From: Aselliscus stoliczkanus
Lineage: Eukaryota > Chordata > Mammalia > Chiroptera > Hipposideridae
DNA: 64,000 bases
Assembly: GCA_033961575.1 (NCBI GenBank)
Contig: CM066732.1
Coordinates: 84,437,687-84,501,686 of the forward strand
Direction: 5' to 3'
Notes under the pieces: model-generated
The model's database searches: none
What the model was told of the DNA's origin: nothing
Seen by the model: the letters and a program-made list of their open reading frames with translations, nothing else
In this document: piece by piece, positions 1 to 12,875 of the stretch
How positions within the stretch are numbered: the stretch's first letter is position 1
How the letters are laid out: every line of letters begins with the position of its first letter
Made by a program: the position numbers and the translations under genes

Positions 1-1095
1 AAATGTTATTTCCCCTTGTCCTGGAGACCTCTTTATCCCATTTCCAATACCTTGGCGGCACTTTCTTGAGATTGGTAAAATGAAAACCAAGCCAGGGGAG
101 TTTTTTCAAAGACTGAGAATATTTCATCACTCGTTGTTTTTAACTGATGCCATTAAAACGCAAAGTTAAACATGAAAAGTAGAGACTACAGCAAAGCAAT
201 TCATTTTTCAGATTGTTTTTAGAAATTCCAATGAAGACTAATTGCCTTATACATGTTCCTTCCTCTCAGCAGACCCATGAACTGGGGCTCTAAATAGGGC
301 TATAGCCATTCTCTTTTCAAAAGTAGCCCAGGACACACACAAAGATGACCTAGTCTTTATTAAGTGGTCCTCACGTCCTTTACCAGGACCGTGGCCCTTC
401 CGCAAGGAGGGACTATTTCCCTTTTGTCCAGTGAAGGAGTGACCATAATGGCTGAGCTCCTTCTTTTTGTTGGAATCTCCTCAGGGGGAGTTCTCCTGTT
501 CAGCAGCTTTTAGATAACTTGAATTTTAGACCCTTTAATGATTCTGTGAATTACTTCCTAATTGCAGACATCTTCTGGCAGTGTAGGTGTTTGCAGCATT
601 ACGATTGGGCACAGAACTCAGAATTGCAAAGCAGAAATTACATAAATAAGAAAAGAGCTAAATTCTAATTCATCTAGTGCCGGCTTCTCAAAATAGCTGT
701 GTGATAAAGGATCCATTTTTTAAATTTCCAGTCTGCTTGAACCAATATTTTAATAAAATATTAAATATTTTAAAATAATTTTAGTATTTAATATTTTAAT
801 AAGAGTAAAATGAATTGGTAGAAAAATGAAATGAAAACAGACAAGTCCACATTTTTAAAAAAGATACTAGATTTAACAGTCATCAAATTACTCTGTCCAG
901 GTTCAATGAAATTTCTAAATGCTCCATGTCAATTTGTACTCTTAGCGAAGAATAGGACTGGATAGCACAATTTGCTGTCTACACTTTGAATACTAAGCTG
1001 GTGTACTCACATTTACTCACCTGTGGCTATTGCCATTCCAAATCTTTTTTTTTTTTTTTAATTATTGTTTAAACCTTTGGGTAAAGTTTGTGCTT
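1..1095. other. No recognised feature
   Basis: AT-rich intron-like sequence with a poly(T) tract near 1046. No repeat or exon I recognise. Confidence 0.6.
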
Positions 1096-1111
1096 AAGAC
1101 AAGGCTGTGTG

Positions 1112-1521
1112 GTGCCCCAGAGTGGCGCATTGGTTAAGAGTTGGCTTGGGATGCCAGTTCTGAGCAGCAGGGTCCCTGGTTAGGATCCCACATGAGGGCC
1201 AGTGACACTGCCCTCTACAGCTTGACCTGAAGCTGGGCTGCCATGAGTCTCCAGCGATGGCGTAGGCTGCAGTGGGGCTGGCCAGCAGCTGGCATGTGCT
1301 TTCATAAGCTGCCATGAGCCACAGTGAGTGGCCATCCAATGGCCGGTGAGGGACTGCCTCACCGGAGAAGAGCGCAATAATAATACCAACATGGGCCAGT
1401 GAAGCGACGTCCTCCACAGCTAGACTGAAGAACAAAAGGACAGCAACTTGTCTGTTCCCCTTCTCCAGTTTCCCAACGCTGTTCCCCTCCCCCAATTCCC
1501 CAATAAAAATCTTAAAAAAAA
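1112..1521 (+). mobile_element. Long-form tRNA-derived SINE
   Basis: The tRNA-like head carries agtggcgcattggttaag (A box region) and a degenerate B box, ttaggatccc. A GC-rich body follows, then the tail ccaattccccaataaaaatc plus poly(A). It is flanked by a 16-bp duplication aagacaaggctgtgtg at 1096-1111 and 1522-1537. Confidence 0.92.
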
Positions 1522-1537
1522 AAGACAAGGCTGTGTG

Positions 1538-2317
1538 ATTTTTAAAAGATGGAAATACATCTAAGTTGCAAACTCCTATACGTTGTTAGATAGTCATAGA
1601 AGATTTTAACAATTATCTGGCTAATGCTAGTTGCTGCATTTCACATTTCTTTGGCTTCTTTTCTTATCCCCCCACTAGAAATCTCACCCAGCCACTTCTC
1701 CCTATCACAATACCAATAGGTGCTACTAGAAGTTTTCCAATAACATCCATCCAGACATCTTTCATATTTTAACAGAGTTTTCAAAATCTTGAATTACTTA
1801 CAAATCTAGGACCTCAGTTTTGTTTAAAATTGCTTTTAAGACTACCAGAAAATAATCACATTAAATTCTAATCTCACTCAGATCCCAAGCAGTTAAGAAA
1901 CGTTTGAGTTCCATGAGTTCCTTGTTAAAACTGAGCACATAGGGATACAGCATCATTTATGCAGAATTCCAGCTTGATAGATCTCCCATTTCAGATGCTG
2001 CCTGCCTTTGGTGGTTAGGCAAGCTCCTCTCTCCCCATTGCACAAGTTGAAGAACTTGAAAGCAAGGTGTGTGTAAAAGGAGTATGGGTTGGGGACAGGA
2101 GTCACCTGTTTCATTTTGGGTAGCCAGTAAAGTCCTCACTAATATGGGGACAGGTGCGCAGTGGCCTCAAGGACATGAGGGACAAGCTGTGCATATCAAA
2201 GGAAGTGCATTCTAGGGATCTAGGGATCGGCAAGTCGGGGAATCTTCACGGGAACGTGGGATGAGCCTTGTGGACTGGCAGTATGAGCTGGGGATGAGTG
2301 ATAGGAGATGTGATCAC
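1538..2317. other. No recognised feature
   Basis: Unique-looking sequence. A 60-residue minus frame at 1957-2139 has no recognised protein. Confidence 0.55.
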
Positions 2318-2505
2318 AGGTCAGATCACGCCTCACAACAGTCCTGTAGTCGAACTAAGGCAGGTGTTATTATACCATCTTTACACATCAGGAAACAAAG
2401 GCCTAAATAGGATGACCTGCTCAAGGTCACACTTGCTACTTGATGACAGGACTAGGACTAGCATGTCTCCTGTATTCCAGAACCCTATTCTTTCTGGGTA
2501 TCATA
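2318..2505 (+). mobile_element. MIR SINE
   Basis: caggtgttattataccatct, ttacacatcaggaaacaaag and gacctgctcaaggtcacac are the MIR core order. Confidence 0.8.
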
Positions 2506-3384
2506 ACTTAATTTTCTAATGTACTAAGACTTGGAAGAATGTGATGAAGACTTAACTTTTATATCTGATTTTTGGGGTCAAATTGCATAAAATCCATGGC
2601 CATCAGTGTCAGCACTGTAGAATGTGGGAAATCAAATTGTGAGCGCCAAGCAGGATAACATAGAATGTGCCCTTGTGAACTGCAAAGATGTCTACACATG
2701 ATGTGCTGCTAGAGCTGGATGGCTCCTGAGCCTGGGGTCATGGGCAAGCTTGAAGTTTGTAAACTGACCTTTGTTAAGTCCAAGCCTATGTAACCAATCA
2801 GTGTGTAGTGCTTTGGATTATATAGATGCCCCATATTCTGATTTTTCAAGATTCATAGAAGTCAAGTTAAATGCAGATTCTAACAAAATTTAGACACACT
2901 TCAGTGACTCTGCATCTCCTTTCCCGCTTGTCCCTAAAGATAACACAGAAATGTAAATATGGTTTGATGTAGTTAGCTGGCACCAATTCTACTGTGTCTT
3001 TTACCTATTTCTATTTTAAGTTCATTTTCCTTTGTAATTTCTTGCCTCCTTTTATGTTCTGCCAAATCCCATTAACTTGTCCTTGAGTTGTGTAATCTAG
3101 AGTTTAGCTACTGTGGATGATGGGGTTTGCCTGAAGTGAAACCTGACTGCAGGGAGTAACCAGCTCCTTTCTGCAAATGCTGAGGCTCAGCACAACCTCT
3201 GACTCCTCCAGGGCTATTGGATCTCCTGAAAGCAGCTGCTGTCCTAGCAGTCCTGGCCCAACCTGAATCTTAGGAGGAAATGGGGAGTTTGCAAATTGCA
3301 AGCCTGTTTTGGCTTGAGTAATAGGAGAAGGACTTCTGTGAAGGCAGACCTGACAGAAGGGACAGAAAGTTTGATGCAATTAAG
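2506..3384. other. No recognised feature
   Basis: Unique-looking sequence. The 91-residue minus frame at 3104-3379 shows no domain. Confidence 0.5.
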
Positions 3385-4150
3385 GGACCAAAGAAAGGGC
3401 AGTGTGGCTGGAGCCTAGTGGGAATGGAGAAGAAATGAGATGGATGGCGTAGGTGGGTCCTTCTCAGCCATGATGTAAAGCTTAGATTTTATCATACGGT
3501 AGTGCGACACAGGGGGGATAGTTTTTAAGTAGACAGGACATGACATGTTTCACATTCTTGCTACCAGGAAGACAAATAGGGTTGGAGTATACACCATTTA
3601 GGCAGCTCATGCAGGGGTCCAGTTGAGATATGATTGGCTATAGCAAAGTAGAGTCCATAAGTGGTAGGAAGTATTGGATTCAGTATGTTGAGGTGGCACT
3701 AACAAGTCTTAATAATGAATTGAGTCAGGTGAGATGATTAGGAAAAGCATAGAATCAAGGATAATTCTTAGTCTTTTGGTGTAAACAACTGAGTAAATTA
3801 GTAAATTACTGTAAAAGTGAAAGACAAGGAGGTATGGATTAGGAAAGCCTAGCAAAAGGAGGTGGTAGCAAACCAATGATGCTGTTTGGTCATGTTACGT
3901 TTGAAAGACCTATGATAGACATCCAAGAAGGATTGTTTGGTAGAGGATTACAGTCTGGAGCTCAGGGAAGAGATAGTTGGAGATACAGACTTGGGATGAC
4001 TTAGCATTGAAGTGAGATGTAAAGCAACACATTGGATGGTTGAGATGACATAGGAAGAAAGTGTAACCAAACCAGATACCTGGAAAGTTCTAACAGTTAG
4101 AGATCTAACAGAGGAAGGGGAAGATTCAGAAGAAGGGACAGAAGGAGCAC
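3385..4150 (+). mobile_element. Old interspersed repeat of an unnamed mammalian family
   Basis: Reads cagtgtggctggagcctagt, gcttagattttatcata, aagtagacaggacatgacat, gattggattcag-like text, cttagtcttttggtg, atagacatccaagaagg and cagtctggagctcagggaag in the order of a familiar old repeat. I cannot assign its name. Confidence 0.5.
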
Positions 4151-5642
4151 ACTCCAAAAGAAATGGGAAAAAATGGGATTTGGTAAAATTTTTAAAAGAG
4201 GGAACAACATCAGTATCTTTTCCATGGAAAGAATGTTTTCATATTATTTCTTCAAGCACAGAAACAATTCAGGGTGACAACCTTGTTTTAGTTTTCTTAA
4301 AAAATAATTATTAAAAAAAATACATTTTCATTCTTAAAAATTAAAAACACAAAGTATAGAGATGAAGAGAAGTCACTTCAAATTGCAAGACTTTCATGGA
4401 AATTCCAATTTCAAAATGCTAACATTTTGTTGCGTTTTTTCCAGCTGTCCCTAATGCTTCCAAGATATTTTTTATATAGTTAATGTGATATTACATAGAT
4501 ACAGACAACTGTGTGAAATAATCTTTATAATCTACGTTATAATGTAGACAATTCCTAACATTACACATTTTTAATAAGATTTTAATGCTTGCATGTAATT
4601 TTAAACTTATTTTTTAAATGCTTCCAAATCTGAATCTTTGCTGTTCTTGAGCAGCCCTTGCTTTGTTTTTCTTCTTGCAGAACACAGTGAAGTGGATGTC
4701 ATCTCCTTGACCTAATATTTCCCTACTATATTAACTTGCACAGAAAAAATAAAGAGCCAGTCAAACAGTCCACTTAGAAATTTGGCTTAGCAAGAGTCCC
4801 TCTAGTGAAGGTGCCACTTGATATGGAAACCCTGTGATTCAGCACATTCCTCCATTTTCCTATAGCCCTTAAATTAAAATTTGTCATGAATTCAGGGCTG
4901 CAGGAAATATAACTTAAGAACCAAATCAAATGCAGATACCAAAAATGAGAGCTGGAACAGATCAAGAAATTTTACAGAAAGACCACAGGCACATGTGATA
5001 ATTCAAAGGAATTCAGTAAAAGAAATGTGGTTAGTAAAATATTTTTTTAAAATCTCTGATAAAATGATTACAAGTTGCTTGTTCTGAGCCACTTTTAATG
5101 TGGTAGCTAGCCATTCTTCACAGATGCATAAAAGTTCAAATGACATGCAAAATCTTACTCCAAGATATATGTATTGCAAAATATTTTGTGTATTTAGCAT
5201 TTGTGTATAGTGTAATCCTTGATGAAATTCTAAGATGGATCACATGGTTGAATTTAGACCCATTACAATCCTGGGCATTTTTTCAAAGATCGCATGGAAT
5301 TACCTACAAACAGAAAAAGGTTTACATGAAGCAGTAATCCCTAGAAATTCTGTGTTATCTATCTCATCAACTTCCCTCACCTTAGATGTTATCATTTCCT
5401 TTTTCTTAATTCACCTTCTCATATTTTTCTCTCTTGTTTGGAATAAGGCCTAATTGAACTAAACAATGTTTCCACTAAACTAGTGGGAGAGGTAAAATAG
5501 GTTTATGGCTCTCAGTTCCTAACCAAACTTTGTTAGTGTATATTTGACAGTCAGTTATCAGTTGTCTGTCTATAGCACTGTGAAGTTACCCAAAGGATAA
5601 CTAAGTGGTCCTCACTCCTGGGACACTTACAGAAGCCTCTAT
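4151..5642. other. No recognised feature
   Basis: AT-rich unique-looking stretch with short A-runs only. Confidence 0.55.
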
Positions 5643-6044
5643 GGTAGTCAGAATTATGTCCCCACCAAAGGTGTCCAAGCTTTAGTCCCAAGAACCTGAC
5701 TCTTACCTTAAGTGGCAAACGGGACTTGGCAGATGTGATTACGGTTAAGGACCTTGAGATGAGATTGTTCAGAATCATCCGGTGGGCCCAGCCTAATCAC
5801 ATCACCTAAAAGTAAGGAACCTTTTTCTGGCTTTGAAAATGGAGGAAAAATCCCATTAGCAAAGGAATGTGGGTTGCCTCTCAAAGCTGGAAAAGGCAAG
5901 GAAACCTCCTCCAAAAGGAATGCCGTCGCCTTGATTTTGGCCCAGTGAGGCACATGTTAGACAACTTTTAGCCAACAACTGTAATATAGTAAATTTGAGG
6001 TTTTTAAAATTCATAGTAATTTATTACAGCGGCAATACATAACT
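5643..6044 (+). mobile_element. Old solo LTR, MaLR/ERVL-like
   Basis: Reads ggtagtcagaattatgtccc, gcagatgtgattacggttaa, accttgagatgagattgttc, cctaatcacatcacc, agctggaaaaggcaaggaaa, gccttgattttggcccagtg and ttattacagcggcaatacat, a familiar non-coding mammalian LTR. No retroviral gene remains. Confidence 0.65.
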
Positions 6045-6054
6045 AATAGAGAAT

Positions 6055-6056
6055 AT

Positions 6057-6091
<35 letters not shown>

Positions 6092-6191
6092 TTTTTTGAG
6101 GGCAGCGTCACTGGCCCTCATATGTGGGATCCGAACTGGAGCCACTGGCGTCCCACGCCATCTTCTAACCACCGTGCCACTCGGCCGGCCC
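6055..6191 (-). mobile_element. Short-form tRNA-derived SINE with (AAAT)n tail
   Basis: Read on the minus strand: ggccggccgagtggcacgg, then a B-box-like motif and gggccagtgacgctgccctc, ending in an (AAAT)n tail seen here as (ATTT)n at 6055-6094. Duplication aatagagaat at 6045-6054 and 6192-6201. It sits at the 3' end of the LTR-like element before it. Confidence 0.9.
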
Positions 6192-6201
6192 AATAGAGAA
6201 T

Positions 6202-7884
6202 CTTTAAAAGTTAATTAGCCAGGTGATGGTACAGAGTAGAGGCATTTCTGAAAGAGAACGTTTTCACCAGGTTGGTGTTACTTGGGAAGATATTCCAGGG
6301 CATGTGGAAGTTTAGCGGAGGCTTCCAGAGTGAGCAGTAACAACAGTAAAGGGGGTAGCCCTGGAACATTCCAGGATGAAGGGGAATCAGGAATGTAAAG
6401 GCATCTTAGGGAACAGTAAGTAGGCCAGTCTGGCAAAAAAAAAAAAAAAAAAAAAGATTTATGTAAGACAGTAGTCATAGGTAAAGGAGGAAAATGCCTT
6501 CGAATTATATTTAGCATGTGGGACACTTAACCCTTGAAGTTTGAAATTTGGCTCAGGGAATGCGGGTTTTCAAACTGTGTCCTTCAGGACTTGGAGATAT
6601 GTCAGGAGGGCGAAACAGATTCCCTTCTCGTCCTCCTACCATAGCAACTCTCTTGCTACCTGTGTGATGCATAGGGGATCTGCTGAAGATTTTGTTTGAA
6701 AGAGAATTCTGCTACTTGAAAACAAAGAGCGAAGAAAATAAAATGGATGGTGACACAGTCACTGTGATGGCTCCTTCTCTAGCTATTTCCCTGCTATGTT
6801 CTTGCTTTTCCCAAGACTGTTTCTAGTTAGCTCTTACACTTTTTAAAATAAATAAAATACATGGCTAGTTTTACAAGTAAATTACTTTTGCAATCACTCA
6901 TGCAAATTAGGCCTTGCTATTCTGATGTAAAAAGAGCACTCTGCAGTTATGCACACATCCCAATTTTTATTGCCCTCATGTCTGCTGTATATTTTGCTGG
7001 TCACCGTTTATTTCTGATGTCAGAGCCTGGCTATTGGGAATCCTGATTCTTTTAGAGAAGACAGACATTGTACTTGCCTTGTAGGACAAGCTGATGCTTC
7101 CGTGCTGGATGGGGAGGTAATTCGGCATTTTTATGGAAACATGATTTGGTCCTATCACTTTCACAGTCTGAGAGGGACCTCATTTCCTTTACTTTCGATC
7201 CCATGAAGACATGTCCAAAAGCCTCCAAATAGCTCACTGAAAAATTAGGCATGACTAAGCCACAGTCATTCAGGGGAACAATTTTGCAAAACTTTTTCTT
7301 GTCACTTAGCCCAGTTATTTCGTGAAGAGCTCTCCCAACCTTGCTCTCACAACAGAGGCCTGACTCTCTTAATCTATATCAGATGGGAGTAGGAAGCCTG
7401 GAGTTTATTTTGGACCCCCGATACATTAGAAAATAAGCATACCCAGAGTTTTCTTCTTGCTGTTGGCAAATGGTTATATTTTGTTTTGACTCTTCTACTG
7501 CTCTTCTGTGGCTGAGAGAGTTCTGTTGGAGTCTGATGTCTACAAAGCCTGGGAGGGAGCTTTGCCCAGGAGGTGGTTTGATAAGAAGACCTTGCAGAGA
7601 TAATGTTCTTCCACCTGGACTGAAATGTAGCTCTCTGATAGAGCTGAGAGGACAGAACTTGAGCTGTGCCAGCCCAAGAGCTTCAGGAATATAAATTCTC
7701 CTTACAGTCCACAGAAATGTGGCTTTCCCTTAACGTAGGTCCCAAGAAGACAGAAAAAGAATAAGTGTATATTAGGAACAAAATTTTAGCAGATGGGCTA
7801 AGATTGTTCGCGTTCATTTTAATCTTTCTTAGTGTTTCTGAATTACAATCTGTAAAACATACTACAACTCTGTTTACCTAGTAG
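6202..7884. other. No clear feature
   Basis: Contains an A20-like run near 6437. 6270-6440 faintly recalls the old family seen at 3385-4150 but is too short to call. Confidence 0.5.
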
Positions 7885-7990
7885 GTAATTTGCTGTGTGG
7901 CATTTAGCAAGTCACTTAGCCTCTCTGTACTTCTCTTTCTTTATGAGAGTTGATATTAATGACGTCCAAGGATTCTCTCACTTCAGTGGT
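7885..7990 (-). mobile_element. MIR fragment
   Basis: agcaagtcacttagcctctc is the reversed MIR core. Confidence 0.6.
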
Positions 7991-7994
7991 CAGT

Positions 7995-8165
7995 AAACAG
8001 TTGCATAGCGTGGTGTCTAAGGGCACCTCTCAGGGCCAAGCAGCTGGGGTTTGAACTCTTAGTAGATGCATGATACCTTGAGCAAGTTCCTCACCTGCCC
8101 TCTGTGAAATAACAGTCCTCACAGGACTGTTATCCTGATTTAGTGAAGCGGAAAAACACTTTGAA
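7995..8165 (-). mobile_element. MIR SINE
   Basis: gcagctggggtttgaactct, ccttgagcaagttcctcacc and tcacaggactgttatcctga are reversed MIR. Confidence 0.7.
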
Positions 8166-8339
8166 CTTTTCCTGCCACAGAATAGTTCCTCTGAAGGGTT
8201 AAGAAAAACATACCTATGGTATCTGTGCTAATTTGAACTTTCTTATTTCCTAAGTTTCTTTTGACATTCTTACTGGGATAAGGAGGAAGATATATTAGCA
8301 GTACTGACTTTTTATTTATTTAATGCTTTAATGTCATTG

Positions 8340-8929
8340 AACTAAACTTCCAAATCAAATTATATGCAATATGTAAAGATATTTTGGAAAATATTAACCA
8401 GTATGAAGAAAAAAAAGTAATAAAATAATTTATATGCTCACCACCCAGGCATAATCATTTTATTTAATTTCCAATCAGCCTTTGATTTTTTTTTTTCCTA
8501 TTCATAGATTAACTTCATTTATTTACCAAGTTATAATTATTCTGTATAAACCATTTTGATTCCTAATCTTTTCATTTCTATTCAGTCATAAGCATTTTCC
8601 TGTTATTACCTAGGCTTAATCATCACCTCACTGGTTGCATAATATCTTTTTGAATAGATACTTTTTTATTTATTTCTTTTTTGCTAGATCATTGAATATG
8701 GTGATTGTTTATGATTATTAGTGCTATAAATAATGGTACAATAAATATTCATGTTCAAATTTAAGTTTACAGAGTTCATTATTCCTTTAGGGTAAATTTC
8801 CAAAGGTAGAATTACTAATTCTAGGTCAAGGGGTATGAATATTTTGAAGAACATGAATTTGCCAAGTAACTTTCCAAAATTGTTGCTATTAGTAATATAT
8901 TAAGATGTCTATTTTTTATTTAAATTAGT
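8340..8929 (-). mobile_element. Probable ancient LINE-1 fragment
   Basis: Plus-strand text such as gcataatcattttatttaat, cataagcattttcctgttat, tataaataatggtacaataa and ctaggtcaaggggtatgaat follows a familiar backwards ancient LINE layout. Heavily diverged. Confidence 0.5.
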
Positions 8930-9340
8930 GTCAGGTGTACAAAACAATGTAAGAGTTAGACATTTGTACCCCTAAGTGATAACTCCCCTCCCCCAATCTA
9001 CTACCCCTCTGACATTGTGTATAGCTGTTACAATTCCATTGAATCTATTCCCTATGCTGTATTCCACATCCCCTGACTATATACATATTAAATTATAGTT
9101 GATATGCAATATTATTCAGCTTCAGCTTCAGGAGTACAGTGCTGGAATTGCAGATTGGTGCAACCACTATGGAAATCAGTATGGGGGTACCTCAAAAAAC
9201 TGAAAATGGAACTACCTTATGACCCAGCAATTCCACTCCTAGGTATCTATCCAGAGATATCCAAAATGCTAATTCAAAAAGATATATGCACCCCTATGTT
9301 TATTGCAGCGCTATTCACAATAGCTAAGACAGGATGTCTA
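8930..9340 (-). mobile_element. 5'-inverted (twin-primed) L1 fragment
   Basis: 8930-9137 reads on the minus strand as L1 3' UTR (gtactcctgaagctgaataa, cagcatagggaatag, acaatgtcagaggggtagta, tgtacacctgacactaat). 9138-9340 reads on the plus strand as ORF2 (WKSVWGYLKKLKMELPYDPA, IPLLGIYPEISKMLIQKD, CTPMFIAALFTIAKT). Seen from the minus strand this is an inverted 5' part plus a sense 3' part. Confidence 0.85.
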
Positions 9341-9706
9341 TTTTATCATATTCCACTAGCACCAATTATTATCACTTTTCTAATCTGTGCCAATTTGTAG
9401 GCAACTATGGTACTACTATTTTTATTCATGTTTCACTGTGGGGTTCCTAAACATGTTGTCATGGATTTGCTTACTGAAGGTACTTGTTCTTTTGGCCAAT
9501 GTCTGTTCGTATCCTTAACCTGATTTAGGCATATTGGTATTTTTCTCACTAATTTGTATGAATTCTTTGTGGAGAAAAGAAGGAACAGCCTATGTGTGAA
9601 ATATTTGCTAGCAATATTTCCCTGTGTATTTTTGCCTTTTGTTTTGCTTATGATCTTTTGAAATCATACAAAAATAAGTGAGAGTATATAGTTAAATCTA
9701 TGGATT

Positions 9707-9816
9707 TTTTTTTTTTTTTTCCCGAGGGCAGTGTCACTGGCCCTCACATGCAGGATCCGAACCAGGGAGGCCAGCATCCCAAGCCAGCTCCCAACCACTG
9801 CACCACTTGGCCGGCC
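9707..9816 (-). mobile_element. Short-form tRNA-derived SINE
   Basis: T-run, then gagggcagtgtcactggccc through to ggccggcc. Duplication ctatggatt on both sides (9698-9706 and 9817-9825). Confidence 0.88.
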
Positions 9817-9825
9817 CTATGGATT

Positions 9826-11099
9826 CTTTTCATTGTCATTTCTTCTATAGTTTCTTAGCTTAGAAGTTTTTCACTTTTACAGGTTTGATAAGTATTGTGC
9901 TCTGTGTTCCTCTAGTTCTAGGAGTTTGCATATGCATAGACATATATCTATATATAACTTAATGACTTTACATAAACTTAAATGCCTTCAAAGAAAAAAA
10001 AACATTATTGATTATTCCCTTGGTTTTTCTCCATATGACTCATTGATGCGACCTGAACTCAAACCTAAGTCCCTTGCCAATTCAATACTTGCTTAGAAAA
10101 GCATGTGGTTCCAGTGGGCCCCACTACTATTCCCCAGTGGTCCAATTATACTGATGAGAATCATGATCAAGGAGTATCTATTCAGTATTCCCTGTTCAAG
10201 TCAATGCCTAGTCACAATAGATGGACTTTTTATTCTATAAGAGATTGCAGTCAGAGATGGGAACTTGGGGCTGCACAGTAAATGTTAGCTGTGTAATAAG
10301 CCCCGGGTGTGAGGTATCTAACAAATGACTTCCCTCCCCTGCCCTCAGTTTCCTCATCTGCGAAAACAACCTGTTGAACTAACTCATTTCTCAGGAGCCC
10401 TGCAGCTCCGAAATGGCTGGATTTGGTGTACAGCGATGTATGTGTGCGAAGACAGCTGTGCAAAGATAAAACAGGTTTTGTTTACATCGGTTCACCATCT
10501 CTTTTCCAATCTGTAGCCTCATATAGGCTTTGCTGATTTACACTTGGGGAGACAGGGAGGCCAGGGCCAATAATAATAATGAAGAGGAATTGTAAGAGCC
10601 AAAGCACTTAGAAAGTCCAAAGGCACCTTTCCTTTCAGACCAACTCCACAACAGCTAGGAGCTCCCAGAAAATTGGCCTCTAGGAGAGATGGTGGTGATT
10701 ACCCACACTTTTACATCGCCTCTTAAAAGATTTCTTCAGTCTCTTAAAGCATCAAGGCTACTGAGCCTCTCCCATTGTTTGTTAAGATCCACAATTCCTT
10801 ATCAAAACCTTAGTTTCAGATGTGTTCGGGAATTCAGAAGTTTTCTGAGTACAGAAGTGTTATATGACACATGAACTGAATTTTTGTTACGTCACCACAT
10901 GGGGGTTGGAGCACATTAATATTTTTGCAACAGAATGCATGATGATTCATAGTAAGTTGGCTAAATAATAACTATAAGTAACCCCACTTCATTTCATGGC
11001 AAGTTTTGCCACCGAAGAAAATATAAGGGGAAAAAAAGTTTATTTCCATAGCTTTTTTGGATTTTGGAAAGAAGATGGGAGGTTGTGGGACTGAGGAAC
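9826..11099. other. No clear feature
   Basis: 10260-10400 (cagtttcctcatctgcgaaa) may be a diverged reversed MIR. Otherwise unassigned. Confidence 0.5.
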
Positions 11100-11650
11100 C
11101 TTTTCTACTTCACCATACCAGACTCACTTCTCAAAGTTCAGATCTGGTTATGTCCCCAGTGAGCAACCTTGCCCAGCAATGCATGGCAAAGAGACTCTAG
11201 GACCCAGACTCCAACTAACATTAAAGGCCTTACATCCTGTATCTCATCAGCTGTACTGCCTTGTCTCCTTTTCCTAAAGCAGCAACCCCCTTTCCACAAG
11301 CCTCTCACTTGGGCGCCAGCCATATAAAACTGCTCCAACATACTCCAGATTATGCTACTCCTAGGACTTTTACTTAGCTGATTCCTTCTACCAGTGACGC
11401 TCTTGTGTGCTGTTGCTCCTGGTTCCTAGCCCAGCCTTTATTCTGCTCTCAATCCTAACTGCCTTCCAAGTTCCCACTATAGGAGGCTTTCCTAGATTTA
11501 CCTGTTTGGATGGACTCTCTTTTTGATCAGCCCCTGTACTCCATATCTTTATTATGGCACCTATCAATGACTGCCTAGTATTAGAAGAGTTTGTATGTGT
11601 TTATCTTCTAGTAAATTATGAACCCCTAGAGTTCACAAACCTTACTATGC
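11100..11650 (+). mobile_element. L2 LINE 3' fragment
   Basis: Text from accataccagactcacttct through actgccttccaagttcccac to attatggcacctatcaatga and gaacccctagagttcacaaa follows the L2 3' end order. Confidence 0.65.
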
Positions 11651-12334
11651 ATAAAATTCTGCTTGTTAAAGTACAGATTCCTGGGTTCTGCCTGGGTTCT
11701 CGCGGAATATTCTTTTTTAGTAGATTTGAGTAGGACCCCAGTAACTGCATATTAACAAGCCTCTAATTATTCAAACTCTTCTGTTTCATCGCCTTGACTA
11801 TATGAGGAGCTTGATAACAGGGTCTGTTCTTAAAACAAGAAGCTGCCCCAGGACTCCAGAATCAGAACCTAAAATTATGGCTTCAACGCCAATCCACAGA
11901 CAACTGCTGCTTTTGTTTCTTGTCTTATTTCTTTTCCTTTGTGTGCCTCTACTAGAAATGAAATCCATAACACATGATGGTGGTATGGGATAGTCTCTAG
12001 TAGCAAGTATACAGGAGGTTTCTTGGTAGAGAAAAACTTGAGTCAGTTATGCCTTTGGTAATATCTAAGAGTGGAAAATGGCCATGGCCAGTGTACAACC
12101 GGCCAAGTGCCAGAAGGCTAACAGGTTGATAAAGATCCTGAGAATACTGGATTGTGGACTTTAAGGGCTGAAGAATTCATCTGTGACACCCTCTGCCCAA
12201 CACATTCATTTCCGAAGTGTTGCTGCCTATTCTGCATTTAGATTTCTGAAGTTGGAAAGGGCCTAGCTGTAGCCCATACCTCAGCCCTACTAAAGATGCC
12301 CCACACCCTTCTTTTTTGGTTTCTGATAAGAATA

Positions 12335-12612
12335 ATGTTTCTGAACATCATAATTAATGTAGCTGAAGTTTAGTGAGCTTTGTGTGCTGGAACCATGTTA
12401 ATCACTTTACATAAATGATCTCATTTAATCCTCAAGACAGCCCTTAGAGGAAGTGTAATTATTGCCTCATTTACTAGTGAGGACCCAGATGTCCAGAGAG
12501 GTTAGGCAGCGTGCCCATGGTAACACAGCTAATGAGGGATGGGTCAGTGATGTCAGCCCAACTGACCTAACTCCAGAACCCATGCCCTATAACTGCTCCA
12601 GCTGCCACTTTT
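12335..12612 (+). mobile_element. MIR SINE, near full length
   Basis: Contains aatcactttacataaatgat, ctcatttaatcctcaagaca, cagagaggttaggcagcgtg, ggtaacacagctaatgaggg and ccagaacccatgccctataa in MIR order. Confidence 0.88.
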
Positions 12613-12706
12613 GTAGTTCTCGGTGTCCTGACTTACTATTGTAATTGAAATTCTGTTTTTTCCCTTGTGATTTTGAGAGAATTTATTTTTTTCAATGTAT
12701 CTGAGT

Positions 12707-12874
12707 ACTTGTGTGTGAACAAGTATAACCTCAATTCCATGTGTATTAGCATTCTCCTAGACATCATTTGGCACATGGGCAGCTTGCCCAACTTGTGTGT
12801 GAACAAGTATAACCTCAATTCCATGTGTATTAGCATTCTCCTAGGCATCATTTGGCACATGGGCAGCTTGCCCA
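12707..12874. repeat. 84-bp tandem duplication, two near-identical copies
   Basis: Copies 12707-12790 and 12791-12874 both start acttgtgtgtgaacaag and contain ccatgtgtattagcattctc. I see one difference (ctagaca versus ctaggca). The period is 28 codons, which creates the 94- and 80-residue open frames on both strands. Confidence 0.95.
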
Positions 12875-12875
12875 A

